Of a stretch of 64,000 nucleotides of DNA, positions 34,331 to 44,828 are shown one piece after another; position 1 is the first letter of the stretch; each line of letters begins with the position of its first letter. The notes under the pieces are model-generated. The model saw nothing but the letters and a program-made list of their open reading frames with translations. It had not been told where the DNA came from and made no database searches. Source of the stretch: Symbiodinium microadriaticum (lineage: Eukaryota; Sar; Dinophyceae; Suessiales; Symbiodiniaceae); the NCBI GenBank assembly GCA_001939145.1, contig LSRX01000811.1, positions 24,201-88,200 of the forward strand, in the 5' to 3' direction. A program made the translations under genes and the position numbers.

Positions 34331-34494
34331 AAATAGGGTTTAGGGGTTGAGGGGTTTAGGGGTTTAGGGGCTTAGGGGTTTAGGGGTTAGGCTTTGTGGG
34401 TTGAGGGTTTAGGGTTTAGGGTTTGAGGGTGTAGGGGTTGAGGGTTTAGGGTTGAGGGGTGTTTAGGGGTCTAGGGGTTTAGGGCTTAGGGGGG
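34330..34494 (+). repeat. TTTAGGG block
   Basis: Units of TTTAGGGG, TTGAGGG and GTGTAGGGG, running into the left end of an M1 copy. Confidence 0.8.
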
Positions 34495-34671
34495 ACGTAG
34501 TTACAAGTGAGGTTATAAGTAGTGTAACTGTAGTTATAAACCATATTCGGGGACAAATCAGTTATAACCCATATGAGGGGACTTCTAACTCCACTTAGTG
34601 TAACTTTAGTTATAACCCCTATGAGGGGAATTCTACCTCCATTTACAACTACCCGAAAGAACCTCCAAGTA
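34495..34671. mobile_element. MITE-like inverted repeat, family M1
   Basis: The left arm lacks CTTGGAGGTTCAT and begins in GTAGTTACAAGTGAGG, abutting a TTTAGGG block; the right end is intact (ACCTCCAAGTA). The centre repeats TATAACCC(A/C)TATGAGGGGA. Confidence 0.65.
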
Positions 34672-34739
34672 GTCCAGGGGTTTAGCAACCAGAATAAGGA
34701 TCCTTTGAAGCTTCTTGAAAACTGGTTCAACAAGGGCTC

Positions 34740-36520
34740 AGGGTTTAGGGTTTATACTATAGGGCTTAGTGTTTAGTGTCGTAGGGGCCTTTGTGTTTCG
34801 GATACGGTCTGGGGGTACATCAAAATATACTTCTAGTCGGAGCCCTCAGGACTAGTCTTGGCAAGTCGTTGGCAATTCTTTAGGCTTCTGTAGTAGTTGT
34901 TTGAGGTTTTAGGTTGTGGTTTTGGGTCAGAGTCCTACACTTGGATTCCTTCAAGCTATAGCAAGCCCCAAAAAGTTCGAAACCGGATTAAGGACAAAGC
35001 AGTGCTAGTATTCTCTATACACTCTTAAGGATTGAGGCTACTGGGTTTCCAACTTTTGGGCCTCTGCCTCTACTATATTTTGGGGCTTTAGGGTTGAGGC
35101 TTTTTGGGCTCTTTTCACGGCTCTGTCAAGAGTCGCTACAGGGGCGTCTCTGACGGGCTGGCATAAGAGTCCATCTTGGGCTTTGGTTTGGAGATTTGAG
35201 TTTCACGGTTTGGGTCAGGGTTTAGGGGCTCGGGATTTATGCATGCTGCTTACATCCTCAGTTTCTTTCTGAGACTGACTTTTCGATCATCTGTAATCAA
35301 CAATCTTGTCTTCTGACGGTGATGGTGACGGGAAGAACGGCTGTGTCGTGTCGTGTCGGTGTTTGTGGTTCGAGTTCCACTTGCCTTCATTCTGCACCGT
35401 GGTACTCCTGTGACTCTGGCTTCTTGATTTGTCGGTAATTGTTGCAATCGCGGTCGTCGTCATTGGGGTCGCATTGGTGTCTGAGCCTGCAGTAGTACCA
35501 GTAGCAGTATCAACACCAACCATACGACAACACATCAGAGACAACGACAATAATGGCAACGAGAACACGAACAGCAATGCACACTGCACACACACACACA
35601 CACCGCAGGGCACCTCTTCTTTGTGGCCAGTCCAGCTCGCCAGAAGCGGGCGCAGGGTGTTTGTCAACTTCTTCCTGGGACGTTGCACCATGCACCACTT
35701 ATATGTCTAATGTGATATTCTGGACCAATAGCGTTTAGGGTTGAAGGTTGGGTTCGAGCTTAGGGCCTTCGGGTTCAGGGTTTAGGTTGAGGGCTCTGGA
35801 ACAAAACAACTCTCATGGTCATAAACAACTCGCGGTGCTGCCTGGTTGATTGTGCACCTCAGTTCCGGTCGTTCTATTGCTGGCAGTAGTGCGTCGGTGT
35901 CAGAAAGTCTAGCGCCACGCAGGCACTTATGCAAGGATCCACAAAAGCCGAGTGAGCCATGCGCCGGAAGGTGCCTTTAAATCGAATCTTCATATCTAGG
36001 AATCTAGGAACTACGCAGGCACATAAGAATTCGTCGACTCCGACAGAAGCTCTTGACCCCGTGGTTTGCGGTTAGAGGTTTGGGGGTACTCCTACGGACT
36101 CTACTAGTAGCAGCTCCAAGGTCTAGCAAACTTTAGATCCCTTCGGCCGTCTGAAATTTAAAATCTCCTGCGGATGACACAAAGGGTCGGAATTTGGGGA
36201 ACCCAATTCCATCCCGAACCATAATGTAGGAGCCTGAACCATGAGACCAGGGTTTTGGGTGGGTATTTTCTACTATTATGATTACGGAAGGAAGCCTAAA
36301 CAGGGTCAGTGGAAAGCGTATTCCGACCCCCCATATTAAAGCGACAGTGCCCATGACCAAACTTGGTGAACTTCTAAACCACACATCCTTGACACGTCGG
36401 GCGCAAGGAATAGGAATGACTCTAAATTCGATAGCCAAGCGCGGTTCAGCGAATGGGGTTGCAGGCTTCCCTGAGGCCCTCTATTCCCCAGAAAGCCCGG
36501 ACTTGAACTTCAATCCCCGA
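34740..36520. other. Unrecognised intergenic DNA
   Basis: Contains a short (CA)n run near 35587-35603 and GA/AC-rich triplet DNA at 35500-35570. Open frames on both strands over 35290-35700 look compositional. 36222-36300 has weak similarity to family M4. No gene supported. Confidence 0.45.
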
Positions 36521-36521
36521 A

Positions 36522-36830
36522 ACCCCCTAAACCCTAAACCCCTAAACCCCTAAACCCTAAACCCTAAACCACTAAACCCTAAACCCCTACACCCTAAACC
36601 CTACACCCTAAATCCCCGAATCCCAACTTGGAAAGGGTCTCCCCAAGTCGACTCTGGTCTAAAAAATTCTGGAATTGCGCCGATCGGGGCCCGGGTCCTT
36701 CTTCTCAGATCGCAGTAATCTTTTTGGGCGCCCCAAACAGCTAAAAGGGTCGAGGGGGGTTTGGGGGTTTAATGTTTTAGGGTTTAGGGGTTTAGGGTTT
36801 AGGGGTTTTGGGGTTTAGAGTTTAGGGTTC
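36522..36830. repeat. CCCTAAA block (36522-36612) and TTTAGGG block (36760-36830)
   Basis: Facing outward, about 150 bp of unique DNA between. Confidence 0.75.
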
Positions 36831-36928
36831 CGGACCCTGCTTGAAGGATCAGCGGGATTAGTAAATAGGTAAAGCGTAGAGGCAGAAGTATGAGAATCCC
36901 CATTTTTCATACTCATAACTCGACTTAC

Positions 36929-37040
36929 ATATGTGCAGTTCTCTAAATCAAAGTTCCTTGTAGGGTCCTTTATTATAAGGGTGCCGTACTATCTTGGGGA
37001 CCTGAAAAAAGGCATCCTAATTTTGAGAACTACCCATATA
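36929..37040. mobile_element. MITE-like inverted repeat, family M3
   Basis: Begins ATATGTGCAGTTCTCTAAAT and ends TTTTGAGAACTACCCATATA, with the centre AAGGGTGCCGTACTATCTTG followed by GGGACC. This is the clearest copy of the family. Confidence 0.75.
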
Positions 37041-37067
37041 ACCAAGCTACTACGAACTGATCCTCTC

Positions 37068-37242
37068 TATATGTGCAGCTCTGTCTATGAGGGTCCCCTT
37101 TTGAAGTCCCCAAGATAGCACGGCACAGTTATACAAAGGCCCTAAACCCTAAACCCTAAACCCTAAAACCTTAAACCCTAAACCCTAAAGCCCTAAATTC
37201 CAGACCCTAAACGGGACCTTGATTTAGAGAACTACCCATATA
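37068..37242. mobile_element. MITE-like family M3 copy interrupted by a telomere-like block
   Basis: Left end TATATGTGCAGCTCTGTCTA, centre inverted relative to the neighbour (CCCCAAGATAGCACGGCA), and right end TTTAGAGAACTACCCATATA. A CCCTAAA array of about 70 bp (37140-37207) sits inside. Confidence 0.65.
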
Positions 37243-37550
37243 TGAAGGAACCTTAAGGGGCCCCGTTTCTAAACCCCATGACGCTTAAAGGAACCCGGTA
37301 GAACCTTCAAAGGGAGCCTAGCTTATGGAACCTCTAAAGGGACACTAACTTTGAGAACCCTGAGCCTTAAATTACATTAAAGCTTAAGGAACCCTAGTAT
37401 AGAACCTTTACAGGGACGCTAACTTAGAGAACCCTTTAAGGAACCCTTCAAAAAGGGGCCCAACTATAGAACCCGGAGAATAACGCTGACTTGGAGAGCC
37501 CATATAGTAAAGAGACGCTGACATATGGAGAAACGAGAAGTTTGGGAGTT

Positions 37551-37662
37551 TGGCATTAGGGACCCTTGGGCGATATAGCACCCTCTCAAAAGGGTCCCTT
37601 TTAAGAGAGCCAGAAGTAGGGTTCGGAAGGGTCCCCCCATAAGGGGTCTCCCTAGCACTACC
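37551..37662. mobile_element. Short repeat family M6
   Basis: Contains TTTTAAGAGAGCCAGAAGTA and AAGGGGTCTCCCTAGCACTA followed by CCC, then a CCCTAAA block begins. Confidence 0.6.
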
Positions 37663-37663
37663 C

Positions 37664-37957
37664 TTAACCCTAAACCCTAAACCTTAAACCCCTAAACCCT
37701 AAACCCTAAAACCCTGAAACCCCTTCTAAAACTACCTAGGATTCAAGGGCTGCCAGGATGCCGCATGCGCTTCGTGACCGGGCTGAGCCAGGTATCCTGG
37801 GCTCTTCAAAAAGGGGAGAACTTTAGGGTTTTAGGGTTTTGGGCTTTAGGGTTTAGGTTTTTAGGGTTTTAGGGCTTTTAGGGTTTAGGTTTTTTTTAAA
37901 GGGTTTTTAGGGTTTAGGGTTTGGGTTTAGGGCTTTAGGGCTTTAGGGCTTTAACTG
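37664..37957. repeat. CCCTAAA block then TTTAGGG block
   Basis: 37664-37722 CCCTAAA; 37824-37957 TTTAGGG with TTTTAGGGTTT and GGGCTTTA variants. Confidence 0.8.
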
Positions 37958-38094
37958 AACCTACTGTAGACCCTAAAAGATATAGGATGCCTTCAGTTGC
38001 GGGCCAAATGCTCCTGCAAGGCAAATGCAGGCCAAACTCTGCCTTTTCTAGTCCGTATATGCCCTGTATGACAGCATTTGACACAATGTACCCC

Positions 38095-39160
38095 CCAAAC
38101 CCTAAACCCGAAACCCCTGAACCCTAAACCCACCCTTTTTTTGAGTCTGGCCAAAGCCGCGCTCTGGCGACCGGAGAGGTTCGGATCGAAGACGCCGTGA
38201 TCCTCCGGATGTGACCTGGGATGTGATAGCGACGGGCTTGGGGTTGAGGGATTTGGGTTTGGGTTTAGGGTTTAAGGGTTTAAGGGTTAAGGGTTTATAG
38301 GGTTTAGGGGTTTAGGGTGGAGGGGTTTAGGAACTGAGGTCCTATTGTTCTGTCGGTACTTTAAGAAAGGGCTTAGTGTTGTAGTGGTCTTTAGACTTCC
38401 GGGTTCGGGGCTGAGAGCTGTGGAGTGTTGGGGTTTGGGGCTTAAGGATTAGGGTTTAGGGTTTAGGGTTCACGTGTCACATTATTACAGTTTTTACATG
38501 GGCCCACAGGGATTGAGGGCATCCTCTCGTCCCTGCGTTGCTTCACGGTCTAGGTCTGGATGCTTGTCAGCTTCAGCGTATCCTTAACCCTAAACCCTAA
38601 CCACTGCACTCAATTGAACTTTCATCCTCGAAACCCAAAAAGCATGCAAAGAAAGCTTACGAGCTGTGCATACAACCCGGCTACACAGCAGACAGAACCG
38701 TGCAGAAAACCGCATTACCTAAACCCCCAAAAGTAGGTGAAATAATGGCCCAAAACCCATAAAAGCCTGTTGTTCTACTACATACTTTTGGGGGTCCAGG
38801 TAATCGCTCTAACAGACTCACCAAGTCAAACGACCAAGACGTCTTTGACTTGGGGTGTGGCATCCTGGGCTGTGCTCCCAGGGTTTTCGGTGAGTGCTTA
38901 TTGTTGAAATGGCTCAGACATGTTCAAAAAAGTCTATGAGCAAAACGAACGTCATGTTAAGAAATGCAGGTCTTACATGTCTGAACGGTCTTCTGCTTCA
39001 AGACTTTGGTTTTGGAGTTGTAGGGATTCCAAGTGATTAGTGCCTGGATGAGCAAACAATTATAAGCAAGGAGCCATGCACCCATAAAGACGCCCAACCA
39101 CGAATCCGCATGCTCAGCTCACAATGGCTTCCAACACCCCAGCACCAAAGCCACCAAAAC
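38095..39160. other. Intergenic DNA with small telomere-like blocks
   Basis: Blocks at 38095-38130, 38240-38335 and 38450-38472. 38690-38800 has an imperfect inverted arrangement of CCCCCAAAAGTA and TACTTTTGGGGG. No gene supported. Confidence 0.45.
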
Positions 39161-39167
39161 TCTACAA

Positions 39168-39605
39168 CACCCTAAACCATAAACCCTAAACCCCAAAACC
39201 CAAAACCCCTAAACCCCTAAACCTCTAAACCCAAAACCCCTAAACCGTAACTGAAGTAACCTCAAAGGCTCTCGGATATGCGGCGTCCACTTTGCCACCG
39301 AGTCTCTGCAGTCGGGTCGCAGAATGGAAGTCCTTTTGGGCAGGTTCTGCGCCTAAGCCTTAAGAACCTGAACCCTAAACCCTAAACCCTGAAGCCTTGA
39401 CCCGAAGACCTTCACCCTAAACCCTACAGCCTTAAAGCCCTAAAGCCTTGACCCGAAGACCTTAACTCTAAACCCCAAAGCGCCTTACCCCAAAAGCCCT
39501 AGACCCTAAAGCCCTAAACCCTAAAACCCTAAACCCTAAAGCCTTGACCCGAAGACCTTAACCCTAAACCCTCAACCTAAAGCCTTGACCCTAAACGGGA
39601 AGTCC
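39168..39605 (-). repeat. CCCTAAA blocks with a repeated AAAGCCTTGACCCGAAGACC unit
   Basis: 39168-39245 is a CCCTAAA/CCCCAAAA array. In 39361-39605 the 20-mer named, followed by TTAACCCTAAACC, recurs at least three times. Confidence 0.75.
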
Positions 39606-39682
39606 CGTAGGTTTGCGATTTCGGAAGCCCGCGGCTTTGTTTGGAAGCTCCGCGTGCTGACTGCGCTTAGGGTTTCAACTCT

Positions 39683-39760
39683 ACAGTGTTTAGGGTTTAT
39701 AGGGTTTATAGGGTTTATAGGCTTTATAGGCTTTATAGGGTTTAGGGTCAGGGGTTTAGC
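39683..39760 (+). repeat. Variant array of TTTATAGGG units
   Basis: GGGTTTATAGGGTTTATAGG and GGCTTTATAGGCTTTATAGG: a 9-bp variant of the telomere-like unit carrying an extra TA. Confidence 0.8.
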
Positions 39761-40179
39761 TGTAAAGGGGGTTTGAGCTAGAGGGCCTTGGATAATTACT
39801 GCACAGCCTGAGATTGGGACCGTGACAATCGCCACACGAATAAACAAAACAACCTATGAAATGCCTAGGAGGAGATCCAGGACAAAACCTACATAGACCC
39901 TAAGCGTAGCCACGAGGAAAAGGAGAAACTCTAATACTAATGCCCCAGAAGCCAAAAGGCCTGAACTCCTTCCACCCTGAGCTGGGTTCGCGTCCTGTAG
40001 CTGTTTGTACAAGGCCTCCGGAATGGCTGCGACCTGCTTAAAGGATTAAAGGATTAGGAGACCACCCTAAACCCTAAACCCTAAACTTAAAACCGTAGGG
40101 ATTGCGGCTTAGCACTTACGGTTTAGGGACCCTAGTTTTTTTTCGGCTTTTGAAGGCTCTCAACTGTCAGAGTCAGTAG

Positions 40180-40511
40180 AACCCTAAACCCTAAACCCTA
40201 AACCTTAAACCCTAAACCCTAGGCCCTAAACCCTAGACCCTAGACCTTAAACCCTAGACCCTAGACCCTAGACCCTAAACCCATTACATCTTGGGGGAGA
40301 AGCATCTTCGCAGTGTCCTGCCGTCTCCTCTTGGGTGTCCTGATCTCTTGGTGATCGCCTTAGAGCTCTCCCGAGGTTCTCCTGGTGGTCTCTTGGTGAT
40401 CTCCTGTTGATTTAGGGCTTAGGGTTTAGGGTTTATAGGGTTTATAGGTTTTATCGGGTTTATAGGGTTTATAGGCTTTATAGGGTTTAGGGCTTATAGG
40501 GTTTATAGAGA
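40180..40511. repeat. CCCTAAA/CCCTAGA array and TTTATAGGG array
   Basis: 40180-40285 has CCCTAAA changing to CCCTAGA units. 40421-40511 is again the 9-bp TTTATAGGG variant in the opposite orientation. Confidence 0.8.
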
Positions 40512-41468
40512 TTAGGCGACTGTTGATCTCCTCGTGGGTTCCTGGTGTCGCGCAGTGGTCACTTGCTGGTCTCCTGGTTCTCTCTAGTGGTCCCTTAGCT
40601 GTGGACTCCTCTGGTAATGGTGTGAGAAAGCCAGGCTGTCTTTGTTTGGGTGTGAGCTCCTGGGGTTTAGGGTTCAGGGCTCTGTGAGACTCATTACGCA
40701 CCAAACAAATAGGGATTCGGGTTACCCCGACGGCCCATGCACCCATAAAGTACATACTTTTTCCGTGAATGGGTTCCAGAGCCGAGATTTTCCATGCCAC
40801 CAAAAGTTTGCAACTGCCCGGGAAGCCTGATATCCCTCTATCAAGAGATATACTATGAAATTACTGAATTTGAAAATTAATTCCCCTAACCCCAAAGCCC
40901 CAAATAAACTACATGTCAAGGTCCCGAGTTGACAGCCGAGCTTCCCAGTCGTCCCTTCATCCTTAAGGGGCACAATTTCGCTGAATATTTGAGGCTCAAG
41001 CGCCGCCCCGCGCCCCCCCTAAAGGAAACCTTAAAGGCGCGTGTTACAAGCACCCCTAAACCTGAAAGGAACCCTTAGAAGAACCCCCAGACCCTTCAAC
41101 CCTCAAAGGAGCCCCTTAAAAGCCAAGGCATGCAGGCTGTAGAAACCCAGCCTTTTACGTTAGGGACTCTTAATTGTTAGGGTCCCGTCGTTTTAGGGTT
41201 CCTTAAAGGGATCTATAAGGGACTTCTCTACGGGTACTATAAGGGTAGTTTCATAAATCTGGGTCCCCTGTTTCGGTCCCCCGAATAGTCCAGCTTGAGA
41301 CAATGGACCCGGAGATGAACCCGAAATACACTTACAATTGCATATATGCCCTAGAAACCCCATCCTAATTGTTGGGGTTTAGGTGTGGCTAAACCCTTAT
41401 CAGAAAGAAGCTGCTGCCAGTATCCCCTCCTCCTTAGAACCACCCTCTTTGCTGCGAAACCATTATAC

Positions 41469-41499
<31 letters not shown>

Positions 41500-42265
41500 T
41501 GTATGTGTGTATGTATATATATATATATAAGAGAGAGTGTTAAGATCTTATGAAACCTGAATAAACTGTTTCAATGAGAAGCCCTCGTAAGGAAAACAAC
41601 GGCAATCAGCAACAAAAGGCGACAACCTACTTAATAGGCCATGCTTCTTTAGCCTCCAAGCCCTAAATCCTAAACCCTAACCAACCATTCAAGAACCCTC
41701 ATCGTATAGATCCCTGGTAGAACCTCCAAAGGAACCCTGAACCCGACACCCTAACGGAACCCTCTAGAAGAAGCGTTAAATAACCCCTCAAGGAACCCGA
41801 AACCCTAAACCCTAAAACCCTAAACCCTAACCCTGCAAATCAGCCTGAAAGCCGACTTTCGTAAAGTGCGGCAGCTGCTTTGGCTGCTCGACTCGGTGGG
41901 AGAAGCTCTCGGGAGCTGGGTCTAGGCTTACTTATAGCTTGCTTGTGTCTACTTGTGTCGTATCCTAAGGTAGCTGGTTCCCTGTTGTGGCTATATTACG
42001 CATGATCATGTTTAATCCTTGTTTGGGCTTTTATTTCAAACAAAAATGTAAAATTGCATCCATCAAGGACCCCGGTAAGAGAACTAAAGGTTCACCTCTG
42101 AGATGAATAGGGACTACAGTACCCCCAAAGGCTAAAAAGTTGCCAAATCTACTAAACCCTAAACCCCAATTGCCAGGTAGGACTTCAGAGGTCAGGGGGT
42201 ACCGCTTGCAAACTTGGAGCCCCTGGGAACCTGCTCCAGCTCCCGATGCCGACGTCGTACCGCAA
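40512..42265. other. Intergenic DNA, no gene recognised
   Basis: Includes loose GGAACCC/TTAAAGG repeats (41030-41110, 41700-41790) and small telomere-like blocks (41660-41685, 41795-41835). The rest is unrecognised. Confidence 0.45.
41467..41529. repeat. (ATGT)n(AT)n compound microsatellite
   Basis: About ten ATGT units followed by AT units, without an insertion. Compare the LINE-flanking array at 33557-33590. Confidence 0.9.
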
Positions 42266-42269
42266 GAGG

Positions 42270-42470
42270 AGTTAGGATTGGGGTCTAGGGTTTAGGGTCT
42301 GGGGTTTAGGGGTTTAGGGTCTAGGGTTTCGGGTTTAGGGGTTTAGGGTCTAGGGTTTAGGGTGGGCCCTTCGGGATATAGACCTGGTCCTTTTGAAGAG
42401 AGCCATAAGTAGGGTTAAGAAGGGTCCCCGTTAAGGGGTCTCCGTAGTACTGCCTAGGACACAAGCCCCC
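42270..42470. mobile_element. TTTAGGG block followed by a repeat family M6 copy
   Basis: 42270-42365 is a TTTAGGG block. 42367-42470 is the M6 copy, with TTTTGAAGAGAGCCATAAGT and AAGGGGTCTCCGTAGTACTG. Confidence 0.6.
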
Positions 42471-42601
42471 TTGAAACCTCTAGACTCCATTATAAGCCTT
42501 ACACCCTAAACCCTGAACCCAACACCCTAAACCCGAACAGGGTGAATGTACGTTTCAAAAGTCTAAGCGTGTAAAGCTCCTGTATTAGGCTTTCAGGATC
42601 T

Positions 42602-42708
42602 AATATAAGGGTCTTAATACTTAGAATAGGGCTTCTGGGGAGCTCCTTATTGTAATTATAGTATAATGGACCCCAAAAACCCTATTCTACTTATTAAAGC
42701 CCCCATAT
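42602..42708. mobile_element. MITE-like inverted repeat, family M4
   Basis: Left AATATAAGGGTCTTAATACT followed by TAGAATAGGG; right CCCTATTCTACTTATTAAAG followed by CCCCCATAT. Both arms are present. A further right-type arm lies at 42762-42785. Confidence 0.65.
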
Positions 42709-42915
42709 CTTAGAATCCTTATAGTAGCCCTTTCTAGGAACCCTTTTAAGGAACCCTATTATCATCATTAAGGCCCCTGTATTAACTGCCGCCAGGCATC
42801 AATTTCTTTCCTCGCCTCGGTGCGCTTCCGGGGGCTGAGGGTCTGAGGATGAAGCGTGCAGGTAGGGTTTACCCATGGGCCCCTAGGTAGCTCCTTTTTG
42901 GGATTACCTTACAGG

Positions 42916-43035
42916 ATTCGGTGTAGGGTTTAGGGTTTGGGGTTCAGGGTTTAGGGTTCAGGGTTTAGGGTTCAGGGTTCAGGGTTTAGGGTTCGGGGTT
43001 TAGGGTTCAGGGTTTAGGGTTCAGGGTTTAGGGTT
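42916..43035 (+). repeat. Regular GGGTTTAGGGTTCA array
   Basis: Alternating TTTAGGG and TTCAGGG, giving a 14-bp higher-order unit, for about 110 bp. Confidence 0.8.
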
Positions 43036-43129
43036 TACCCATAGGCCCCTAAGTAGTTCCGTTTTGTGGCTTATATTTAGAATCCTATAATGTAATTCCA
43101 AAAAGAAACTACTTAGGGGCCTATGGGTA
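43036..43129. mobile_element. MITE-like inverted repeat, family M2
   Basis: TACCCATAGGCCCCTAAGTA at the left and TACTTAGGGGCCTATGGGTA at the right: a nearly perfect 25-bp terminal inverted repeat with TA at both ends. Telomere-like arrays abut both sides. Confidence 0.8.
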
Positions 43130-43320
43130 GGGTTTAGGAATCAGGGTTCAGGGTTTAGGGTTCAAGGTTTAGACTTCTTGGATTGGGGCTTCGGGATTAG
43201 GGTCGAGGATCGAGGGTGTAGAGCTTAGGCTTTTAAGGTTTATGGTTTAGAAGGTTTAGGGTTTAGAGGGTTTAGGGTTTAGAGGGTTTAGGGTTTAGGG
43301 TTTATGGTTTAGGGTCTCGA
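43130..43320 (+). repeat. TTTAGGG/TTTAGAGGG blocks
   Basis: Includes three tandem AGGGTTTAGGGTTTAGAG-type units at 43255-43300. Confidence 0.75.
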
Positions 43321-43650
43321 GCCCTGAACAGCCCAGAGCAACGAACAGCTGCAGTGACGTCTGTGTTAAGTCTATTCCTTAATCAAGGGGGTCTTGGGCT
43401 CTCTGGGAATGTACCCAAAGCATCTTCAGTCCAAGACCCTAAATTCGAAACCTAGCCACTCTTCATACTACCCCCCTCCAAACTCAATAAAACCGGAAGC
43501 ATCACTATAGGATCCCTTAAAGGGGAGCCCTCAAAGGAACGCTTTTGGGGAATCACTGCTTTGAGGTGCTTTCGGGAGTCCTGGTGCACCCAGACCCTGA
43601 ATCCCCAACGGCCCTAAACCCTAAACCCTGAGCCCTATCCCAGAGGCTCT
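43321..43650. other. Intergenic DNA with a single M5-type arm
   Basis: 43374-43412 resembles the right arm of the M5 element (TATTCCTTAATCAAGGGG, then TTGGGCTCTCTGGG). Nothing else recognised. Confidence 0.45.
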
Positions 43651-43773
43651 ATCTATCTATCTATCTATCTATCTATCGATCGATCTATCTATCTATCTAT
43701 CGATCGATCGATCTATCTATCTATCTATCTATACATACATACATACATACATACATACATACATACATACATA
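43649..43773. repeat. Compound microsatellite (CTAT)n/(CGAT)n/(ACAT)n
   Basis: Runs of CTAT with two CGAT islands, then about ten ACAT units. Confidence 0.9.
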
Positions 43774-44335
43774 GTATATATAGGGCATCAAGAAAGAGAG
43801 GAACCAGAGATATAGAAATTTATTATGAAAATATGGAGAAAATAAGGGTTTTCCTAGGAAAATAGAGGGAATATAGAGGTTTCCCCATGGAAATGCGGAG
43901 ATCCCCCCACCCCTGTTTAAGGTTCAGGCTCAATCCCTAAACCCTAAACACTATAAACCCTAAGCCCTAAAACCCTAGACCCTAAAACACTACCCTAACG
44001 CCCTAGATCCCAAACCTTACAGCGAGGAGTCCCAGCTAAAGGACGATCACTGAGGCAAAGCCCCCCGCCGGTGCACTGAGGGCTTTAGGGTTTGGTAGGG
44101 TTTACTATCGTTTTTTGGGTTTAGGGCTTTAGGGCTTTAGGGTTAAGGGCTTAGTAAAGTTTTTAATGTTTTAGGGCTTTAGGGCTTCAGTCTTTTTAGG
44201 TTTCTAGGGCGCGAAACGCTGCAGCCTGAGCCACTGATGGAAGCTTTTTTTGTTGGGGGTTTGGGGTTTACGGAATGCAGGCTGTTTAAGACCCTAAACC
44301 CCAAACCCTAGACCCTAAACCTTCAACCCTAAATC
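43774..44335. other. Intergenic DNA before the assembly gap
   Basis: CCCTAAA block 43935-44000, TTTAGGG/GGGCTTTA block 44080-44190, CCCTAAA block 44285-44335 ending at the gap. No gene. Confidence 0.5.
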
Positions 44336-44391
44336 NNNNNNNNNNNNNNNNNNNNNNNNNNNNNNNNNNNNNNNNNNNNNNNNNNNNNNNN
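44336..44391. other. Assembly gap of 56 N
   Basis: A run of N. The left flank is CCCTAAA-type and the right flank is TTTATAGGG-type, so the gap falls in telomere-like repeats. Confidence 0.99.
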
Positions 44392-44505
44392 TTATAGGGT
44401 TTATAGGGCTTATAGGGTTTATAGGGTTTATAGGGTTTATATGGTTTATAGGGTTTATAGGGTTTATAGGGTTGACAGGGTTTATAGGGTTATAGGGTTT
44501 AGGGT
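44392..44505 (+). repeat. Variant array of TTTATAGGG units
   Basis: At least ten 9-bp units directly after the gap, with single TTTATATGG and TTGACAGGG variants. Confidence 0.85.
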
Positions 44506-44734
44506 TCCTTTAAAAGGCTCTTTTGTGCTAGGGCTCTCTTAAAAAACGGGATCCTTTAAGGGCTCTTTGAAAAGGCTCCCATAAAGGCTTCCTCGACGGG
44601 ATCCACACCGTGGGGGCTCCCAGTCGCCCCAAAGTAGGTAGTATTGAAGGGGGTTAGGCTAAGGGTTTAGGGCTCAGGGCTTTTAGGGTTTAGGGTTCAG
44701 GGTTTTAGGGTTCAGGGTTTAGGGGACTTGACCC

Positions 44735-44828
44735 TGAGGCTCCATTGTAGTTCCTTTTTTTTGGGGGGGATTACCTTACAGGATCCTAAATATAAACCAC
44801 AAAAAAGGAACTGTAATGGAGCCTATAG
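44735..44828. mobile_element. MITE-like inverted repeat, family M2
   Basis: Left GAGGCTCCATTGTAGTTCC, centre ATTACCTTACAGGATCCTAA, right GGAACTGTAATGGAGCCTAT. Confidence 0.7.
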
